Shown here one piece after another: positions 55,763 to 64,000 of a DNA stretch of 64,000 nt. A program made the position numbers and the translations under genes. The stretch spans positions 744,001 to 808,000 of the forward strand of contig JBBPFI010000001.1 in NCBI GenBank assembly GCA_037974965.1. Reading direction: 5' to 3'. The notes under the pieces were generated by a model. That model was not told the origin of the DNA, did not search any database, and worked only from the letters and a program-made list of their open reading frames with translations. This DNA comes from Dacryopinax spathularia (lineage: Eukaryota > Basidiomycota > Dacrymycetes > Dacrymycetales > Dacrymycetaceae). The first letter of the stretch is position 1. Every line of letters starts with the position of its first letter.

Positions 55763-58700
55763 ATGGCTACCGAAAGTAGTCATGGATCATCTTCAACGTG
55801 GGTGATAGGCTCCGATCCGCTGGAGGACGAGCTGTGGAATACAGACTACGTCAATGAAGAGTGCGCATCGTACTAAGTCTATGTTCAACGGTTGCCGTGT
55901 TGACGCAGACGCATAGACATATTGCTGCCTTTGCACGAGCCTTATCATCGCAAGATATACTAGAGCCAGAGTCTCCGGCCGTGTCGCCTATGGACGAACG
56001 TGGCCCTTCGCACGAAAATCGAGTACGGAAGGTTTCGGCAGTCAGCGACTTCGCACCCATTAGCACGAAGGTGAAGAGGTGCGTGGTATTGAAGCACATC
56101 GGCGGATTTGTTCTGAATGGCACTTAGGCGAAGGCCACATGCCGCGCATGGAAGAGCGCAGGAACTGTCTTTTAAGATATTTCGGTGGCCGCTTTTGGTG
56201 CGTTGGGCTATTCCGTCACGATTCGTCGGTTCTAATGCTTCACCTAGACCATTCTGTTCATAGTCATCTTCGCCGAATTCTACCTTTACGTCCTAATCCG
56301 TCAGATCGTCAACCTGTTCGAGTGGCTCCTTGCATGTGAGAACTCACGGGAAGGATGAGGTAGGATGTGCTGAAACAACGTTCCAGGGCGAGGCCGAAAG
56401 CGGCTACTGCGACGCAAGCTTCGCAGCGCCAAGACGTACGAGGAGTGGAAGGAGGTGGCCCAAATGATGGATGAATACATGGACTTCAATACATGGAAGC
56501 ATGTAAGTGCCAACAGAGATGCTGATTGTCCCATAGTTCTCACGCGGAGTTGCAGATAGATGAAGATCCTTATTACGATTGGCAGCTGGTCAAGAAGGTG
56601 TGATGCCCCGCCGTCCTTAAAGGCAGCGCTGGACTCATATGAATCGCTCAGGTCCGACGATCTTTGCGAACTCTGAAGGACAAGAATGACGTCCGAGGAT
56701 TAATGGGTGTGCTCGAAGTCTGTCTTCGCCCTAATTTCGCTGGAACAGAGAATCCTCGATTGTACAGTGAAGTGAGTAGCTCAGAGATGCCCGTCATCGA
56801 TCTAATTCCGACCCTTTGGTCAGACGTTCTATGGCACAAAGGATCTGCTCGAGTCGTATGTCTCGCTAGTGGAGTCGTGCTTGGCTCTCGTGCGCGAGAG
56901 CCGAGAAATCTCCATTGAAGAGAAACGCAAGTTCTTCCGTGACGCCAACCGTGGACTGGGCGTGTCGGCCCTTTGTCTCTCTGGTGGCGCAACTTTCGGC
57001 TATTACTCCTTTGGTGTTGTCAAGGCATTCATAGACACGAACCTACTTCCTCGAGTCATCGCCGGTACATCTGCTGGAGGGCTCGTGGCCGCGTTGACTT
57101 GCACCCGAACGGACGACGAGTTGAAGCAGCTGCTAGTACCGAGGCTTGCAGACAAGATTACGGCGTGCGAAGAACCATTCCGCGTTTGGTTCAAAAGATT
57201 TTGGAAGACAGGAGCCAGGTTCGACACGGTCTCATGGGCACGCAAGGTCTGCATGGGTGCCTCTTTTGGTTGCGTCCGGGCTAATCGCTTTTCAGGCAAC
57301 CTTCTTCACGCGTGGGTCGATGACGTTCAAAGAGGCATACGAGCGGACAGGCCGCGCCCTCAACATATCAGTCATCCCATTTGACCAGCACTCGCCAACC
57401 AAACTCCTCAACTATCTCACTGCACCTGACTGTGTCATCTGGTCGGCTATAATCGCCTCAGCTGCCGTACCAGGCATCCTCAATCCCGTCGTTCTTATGC
57501 AAAAGCGGCCAGACGGCAGTATCGTTCCTTGGAACTGGGGCTCAAAGTTCAAGGACGGTAGCTTGCGAGTCGATATACCCTTGCAAGCACTCCATACCCT
57601 GTTCAATGGTGAGTAAACTCATGTTTCACTCGGTCTCGCCATCTCAATCTCTTCCAGTGAACCACCCTATTGTCTCTCAGGTTAACCCTCATGTTCATCT
57701 GTTCTTCTTCGCTCCACGTGGTTCTCCGGGCCGGCCGGTAGCACACCGCAAAGGAAAAGGTTAGCATGTGCATATATGTAAGAAGTCCATTCTCACGTTA
57801 AGCAGGGTGGCGGGGTGGTTTCTTCTTGGCTGCAGCCGAGCAATATCTGAAGCTCGAGCTGACGAAGAACTTCAAGGTGTGGACACCTTAGTCATGCAGC
57901 AATACAGTCTGTAATAGGCGACTTGCAGGTCATTCGAGATCTGGAACTCATGCCACAGCTACTCGGGCAGGATTGGTCAAGTGTTTTCCTGCAGAGATTC
58001 GATGGCTCCGTAACGTACGTAATCGCGTTTTACTGTTCGCTCACGCTCTCATCGCGCTCGTTGGTGGTAGGATATGGCCCAAGACGCGATTCATGGTACG
58101 TACCTACATTGATTCGCGAATTCTCTTGTTTATATTCGATTTTAGGACTGGATTCATATCCTGACCGACCCGGATCGAAAGGAGCTGGAGAGGAAGATGC
58201 GCGTTGGCGAACAAGTCACGTGGCCGAAGGTGATTTACACAGCCTGGAGTATCCTCAGCCATCTCATTGAGTTGCAGCTGCATATGATTGAAAACCGCAT
58301 CCGCCTTGAGCGCGAGATTCTGCGCGGCAGGCTCGCAGTGCGTCAAAGCTCAATGTCGCGCGAAGCTGGGTTGGGTCTCAGCATAGATCAGCCTCGAGCA
58401 CTGCGGCCAACCGTAGCGGTTGAGAAACCAACACCTGACGGCGAGGTTCCGAGGGATCGTCATAGACCGAGACGGCAAATATCGATCGATTCCGACGCCG
58501 AATCTGGGTTCAGAAATGAGAAAACGGGATTCCGACCCCCTCGCCCTCAAAGATCCTCTGCCGCGTCACCCGTTGACGATCCGGCTTCTGTGCGATCTAT
58601 ACAGTCGCTGCCTCCTTCGTTTGGCTCTAACTGGCTGAACCCTCCACCCGTGGGCACTCGAAAACGCCGCGCTGGACGCGCTTCACCGTCAAACGGTGAT

Positions 58701-59038
58701 TCTAAGCCCGGTAAGACCTACTGTCCCCAAGGGCGGCTCATAGCTAACGATCCTATTTAGGCCCAGGTGCCACCACACCCACCGCTTCCCGTAGCCCCAG
58801 TTTCATTTCTCGGCTGCGCTCACCCTTTGCATCCACATTACTATTTCACAAGAGCCCGCAATCCACAGCTCCGGAGATCAAAGAGGAAGCCGTAGAAGAT
58901 GATCCGCCGCTACCGGACTCTAGCTCAAGTGACACAGAGACCGATATCGCTTGGCTTGCAAGTCGCGCGGCAAGAGCCTCACCGACCATAATGCGGCGCG
59001 ACAATGGTGGTGATATGGATGAAGAGGATGACTCTTGA
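55763..59038 (+). CDS. Patatin-domain triacylglycerol lipase (TGL4/TGL5 group)
   Basis: About ten exons from ATG 55763 (MATESSHGSSSTWVIGSDPL) to TGA 59036-59038. After an acidic N-terminal part, a membrane-associating stretch (TILFIVIFAEFYLYVLIRQI) precedes SAKTYEEWKEVAQMMDEYMD, DPYYDWQLVKK and LRTLKDKNDVRGLMGVLEVC. The patatin core shows LCLSGGATFGYYSFGVVKAF (oxyanion glycines), VIAGTSAGGLVAAL (GXSXG nucleophile), SAIIASAAVPGILNP and KDGSLRVDIP (the Asp of the Ser-Asp dyad). Then WPKVIYTAWSILSHLIELQL and a long disordered Arg/Ser/Pro-rich tail ending GGDMDEEDDS. In yeast Tgl3/4/5 act on lipid droplets, and Tgl4 is activated by Cdk1 in late G1. A large intron-rich stretch around 57610-58110 holds several small exons (NHPIVSQVNPHVHLFFFAPR, EQYLKLELTKNFK, LELMPQLLGQDWSSVFLQRF). 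All catalytic residues are intact. Confidence 0.92.
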
Positions 59039-60224
59039 GTGATCCTCGGACGAATGCACACATGTATACCAGCAACGACCATTAATGATGATAACTGTCT
59101 GTATGCGCCGCCGGTCTCCGCCAGTCGCCCTGATGAGACGTCTAATCGCCGTGTGGCGTATCATTCGACTTCCTCGCATATCCTTCGTTATGCTGGACCA
59201 ATGGCGTCCTCCTGGTTGCAAGTGACAGCATATTGAGGCGCGAAGGATTGAGACTCCGAAGGTTGGGATACGCCGTGCACGCGATTTCCGTTGGAGCCAC
59301 GCTGCAAAACCCCAAGCCCATTAGCCCTGGTTCCTCGACTTGTGAAGGTCGCTGACTTCCGTACATTTTTAGCACGTCTTCGATGACCGAGATACAGACA
59401 TGCGGACCTTGTGGAGCATCGCAGTTGCTAACACATACCATCATTATGTCTGATGATGCTGAGATATTTCCTTTTTCGACTGCGGCGCGCTCAAGGACGA
59501 ACTTCTCCCGACTGTCCGCCGGTTACCGTTGTTTTGATGCCCTGTTGCTGGCTACGCGGTACAAGTGGTCCGCCGTGAGGGCATTGCGCTGCAATTCAGC
59601 ACCTGCTCCGCGGACCAGGCATACCACAAGAAGCTTCTTAGCCTGCGGCACATACATTCAGCTGCTCCAACGGAGCATATGCGTAGAGTCCCATTATCGC
59701 GGTAAATCAGGACCGAAAGCGCTGTACAAGCTGGAGTTTCGTGGCCAGTCAGTGTTAGGCATGCGACTCCCAGTCAATTTCCACCCCGTTCAAGCGTCTT
59801 GATGTGCTTGTACACCGGCTAGAATACGAGAAGCGCAGACGCTTCATTAGAAGCAAGAGCGGTTTCCGCCAAGAATCTCAGCATACCGATTCCAGAATCC
59901 ACTGGTTGTTACGGGTTGTTGTCCCAGAAGCGGAGTGTAATCAAGCCCTGTAGCACGGCAGCATCAAAGAAGCACTACCAGAGATAAAAACCCGCGGACC
60001 GCGACGTCACTTTGTTAGCGACTCTGGCTCCGAAACTACATGCGGCCCACCTGCTAGAGACCACTGATGAAAAAACGCGGAGGCAGCCAGAGCCTCCAGC
60101 ACACCGCGACATTGGCGACCTCGGCTTAAACGCGTAGCCTGATTAGCAAAGACAATCGGGGGTGATAAGATGAAGAGATGTACACAGGGGACACTGCCCG
60201 AATGATGGATACGGTTTGACGATA
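59039..60224. other. Convergent intergenic region, 1.2 kb
   Basis: Between the lipase and RPN11 3' ends. A 139-codon + strand ORF at 59383-59802 has no recognised domain and no splice pattern. I leave it unannotated. Nothing else is seen. Confidence 0.45.
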
Positions 60225-61369
<1,145 letters not shown>

Positions 61370-64000
61370 TTTGTCAATTGCAAGGTGAGTAAGTAAGAGG
61401 AAAGAGATGAAGGGCGACCCTGTTGTTGCGAGCTGAGTTGGGCGGTATAACGAGCGGTCGGGCGACGCGTAAGTCAGGGTGCTCGCAATGGCGCTGCCAC
61501 AGCTAAAGTTCCGGGGCACGTGGGCGCCATGCGACGAGCCCGTTCTTCTTTTACCACCCAGTTCGAGACGACTTCCGCTTGTGGTCCTGCCCGCTGGTAG
61601 CAACTCTGCTAGACTCCAAAGTCTGCGAAGGGTACTCTTTCGGAAACTGCTTGCGCTTCGCAATCACTGAGTCCAGTACATCAGCTTGTCTTTGAGGGAG
61701 CTGCGATAACTGGCCTTTCCAATTCCAGCATTCTTGATCCGGTGGCTCTGGTTTGAATGCAACCAACAAGAGGTTGACTACTGTATCGCACCATTGTGTC
61801 TATTTCTGTGCCACTTACTTTGCATCATATTTGGAGCGGCGCTCAACATCGTATGACTGCTGGAGGCGGGGCTACCCTTTCTGCATCGTGTGCGGAACGA
61901 GCCCTGCGGAAGCCGGCCATTCGCAAGGAGCCCCGCCTTTGACCGAAGACTACCAGAATGCTCCAGAGCCCTGTACTGAAGAAAACCTTGAACAAGCGTT
62001 TAGCCTACGAGGCTTCTGCCCTTCGGTGAGAACATGAAACGGGAGTCAGCGCCCGTTCCTGCGGAAACCGGCCTTCCGACCAATCATCGAGCAGGGAATT
62101 GACCTTGCAGTCCGCGCTGGGCACCACTTCGAGTGTCCTTCAGCTATGACTAGGTGCTTTATTTCCTCTCGAATCCCTTCGGAGACGCTGAAAGCCTGGA
62201 TCTTTAGTTTTGGGCGAGCTTGACTTCCCTCGGCTTCCTCGGCACGAGGCTCCAACGCGCTCATGCGGCTTTCTTACCGTATGAATGCCAGTGATTGTAA
62301 TTTCGACGGTCATTGCTCAGGATTGGAACATGTGTGACGACTCAGCAGGTGCGATATTCGTGGGGCTCGCACAGCACGTCGCAAAGTGTCAACCGTCATC
62401 GGTCTAAACTCATACAAGGCGAGATACCGACTGCGGTTGCCTAATACGCCGAATTCAATCCGCGTGCACTTCCCCTATCAGCAAATCGTCTACATATCGG
62501 CATGTAGCGAGACAGGATGGTACACACGCCAAGCGATACGTATGCGGCTGTATACCGGTCTGGGCCAACCTGCGGATCGGTGATAACAACTCATCCTCGT
62601 TGCGGAAGCGTACACCGCATTCCAGTCCGCCAATCGCCAGACGTCAACAAATATGACGCTACGATGCCTGGCTGCGATCTCGAAACCGACAAGCCTGTGA
62701 TTACCGACCTCCATCCCATGGCCCACCCCAAAGGCGATCTCCCCGAATCGGGGTTCAAGGAGAAGGAAGAATCAATGCCTCCCCTCAATCCTACGCGCCT
62801 TATACCTACCGGCTGGCCAAGACAGCTGGAATGGTACTTACTGTGTCATACATGCTATTTCGGAGCCTATGAGCAGTCAATCTATCGTGAAATCGGGCGA
62901 AGCGGCCGTGGCTGTGTCGGCGGGTTCCTCTCGTCATCAGGGTTGCATCTTCTGGCGACCTGAGCTTCTCTGACATTCCCACCAGCCGATAATGGACCAA
63001 CCAGACAAGTCGTATTTGCCAATCATCAAATTTGCGGCTTCTTGCGACCGGATCGAAGCTTGGTCTATCCTGTCATGTGGGAACTTAACTGGGCCGGAAC
63101 AACGTTGCGACTAAACTGCGTGGACCATCGGCTGTCTTCATCGGACATCTTTTCTCCCCTATCGTGTGGCGATTGTTCAATTCGTGGCCTGACCTCCAAA
63201 GAACATCGAACATTGTTGGTTCCGTCCCTTGCGAAGCGCTCGTCATTGACAATGCCTCTGTTCTCATTGGTTCAAATCGCATTCTGACAGCATGATTCCT
63301 GAGCCATGGTCGCCGCACACCTCTGGGACCCTCCCAGCGATTCGGCCATTGTCCTACAACACCCAAAGCGGCAAAGGTTCGGAAATGAGTCTTTATTGTT
63401 TTTCAACCAGCTGCGTCTTCCGTTTTGACCGCTGGATCCATCTTGCGGGCCTGAAGCCGCCGCTTCCTTGTGGTCAGAAGGTTCAGACACTAGCGGAGAT
63501 GGTCCTATCTTGCTCGTCAGCCTCGTGCTGTTCGGCGAGCATCCAGTCGTCGTCCATCGCCGTGACTGCATTCACTCTCTCTAGGGCATTTCTAGGGCAT
63601 TTCAACTGGAGACCAGCCTGCTGAGGTTGCACCACGCTGCCAGCGAGCGGATCGTACATGTCCGTCAAGACGCCCTTCTGCGGCTGAAGACAGCTCTCTC
63701 CTCGTGATTCCCATGGGACCTTATCAGGATGACCGCGGACATTTACCGGTATCCTATTTCCTTCCCCGCACTTTGCGTCTTTTCCTGCACGAGATGATCC
63801 CAACGCCAGCTTATGGTCAGCCGCGGATGCCCTGGTTGGCAGAAGTCGGTTTCAGTTGCAAGCCTAACGTAGCTAGAGCGCAGGAATGGAATGTGAGAAG
63901 ATGCCTATCTGGGCCAAGCTGTCGGGAAGCATGCTGAATGCGATGGGAGAATTGACGGAGGGTCCCTGATCCGAGCGCTGCGGGCAGGGCGACAGTCAGG
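61370..64000. other. Terminal 2.6 kb without a recognised gene
   Basis: The first few hundred bases are the RPN11 promoter. A minus-strand ORF at 62046-62264 starts with a coding-like stretch (LKIQAFSVSEGIREEIKHLV), a + strand ORF near 62670-62963 has SGFKEKEESMPPLNPTR, and minus-strand frames at 63272-63803 hold NAVTAMDDDWMLAEQHEADE. None has a recognised family or convincing exon joins. The last could be the 3' end of a gene lying mostly beyond the window. Confidence 0.4.

Noticed and set aside
59383-59802. 139-codon ORF between lipase and RPN11
   Set aside because: Arg/Ser/Thr-rich composition without a recognisable domain; considered for a BTB or F-box fragment but no motif matched.

Overview
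This window is nuclear DNA of a filamentous basidiomycete, most likely an Agaricomycete. Genes carry many short introns of about 45-70 nt. The gene content includes families typical of Agaricomycotina: two PriA-like secreted Cys-rich proteins, two DUF7330 proteins, a DUF2264 remnant, a con-6 protein and a DEP-RGS regulator. Exon structures were read by hand from splice signals, reading frame and family motifs, so borders are predictions.

Layout: 1-746 is the 3' end of a BFR1 gene; 1337-4224 (-) an RFX transcription factor; 4.2-9.5 kb a gene-poor stretch with a decayed coiled-coil gene (7418-8389) and a DUF2264 fragment (8990-9476). From 9.5 to 16.9 kb lie mitochondrial fission protein MTFP1 (-), an ABHD5-like hydrolase (+), the Fe-S assembly factor DRE2 (+) and con-6 (-). 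From 17.2 to 20.9 kb lie tRNA-His and two tandem priA-like genes, the second apparently broken. From 21.3 to 30.4 kb lie NAD-isocitrate dehydrogenase subunit 1 (+), an ER J-protein (-), two DUF7330 paralogues (-) with a frameshifted APH-type kinase gene between them, and glutamine synthetase (-). From 31.1 to 39.3 kb lie a conserved unnamed fungal gene (-), a small divergent gene (+), aspartyl aminopeptidase (+) and the ribosome-biogenesis WD protein UTP12 (+). From 39.4 to 46.5 kb lie a secreted double-psi-barrel protein (-) and two tandem auxin-efflux-carrier-like transporters (-). These are separated by a hAT-like DNA transposon with an 8-bp target duplication, and a solo LTR with a 5-bp duplication has inserted inside it. 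From 49.8 to 61.4 kb lie the DEP-RGS protein (+), PCH2 (-) and SPC19 (+) sharing a short divergent promoter, a TGL4/5-type lipase (+) and the proteasome deubiquitinase RPN11 (-). The last 2.6 kb have no gene I recognise.

Most of the window is ordinary housekeeping sequence. The unusual material is the nested transposon pair, the two tandem duplications with decay (priA; DUF7330 plus kinase), the gene relics at 7.4-9.5 kb, and a palindromic decamer, GCATATATGC, that recurs mostly inside introns. I did not find a clearly new multi-gene system.
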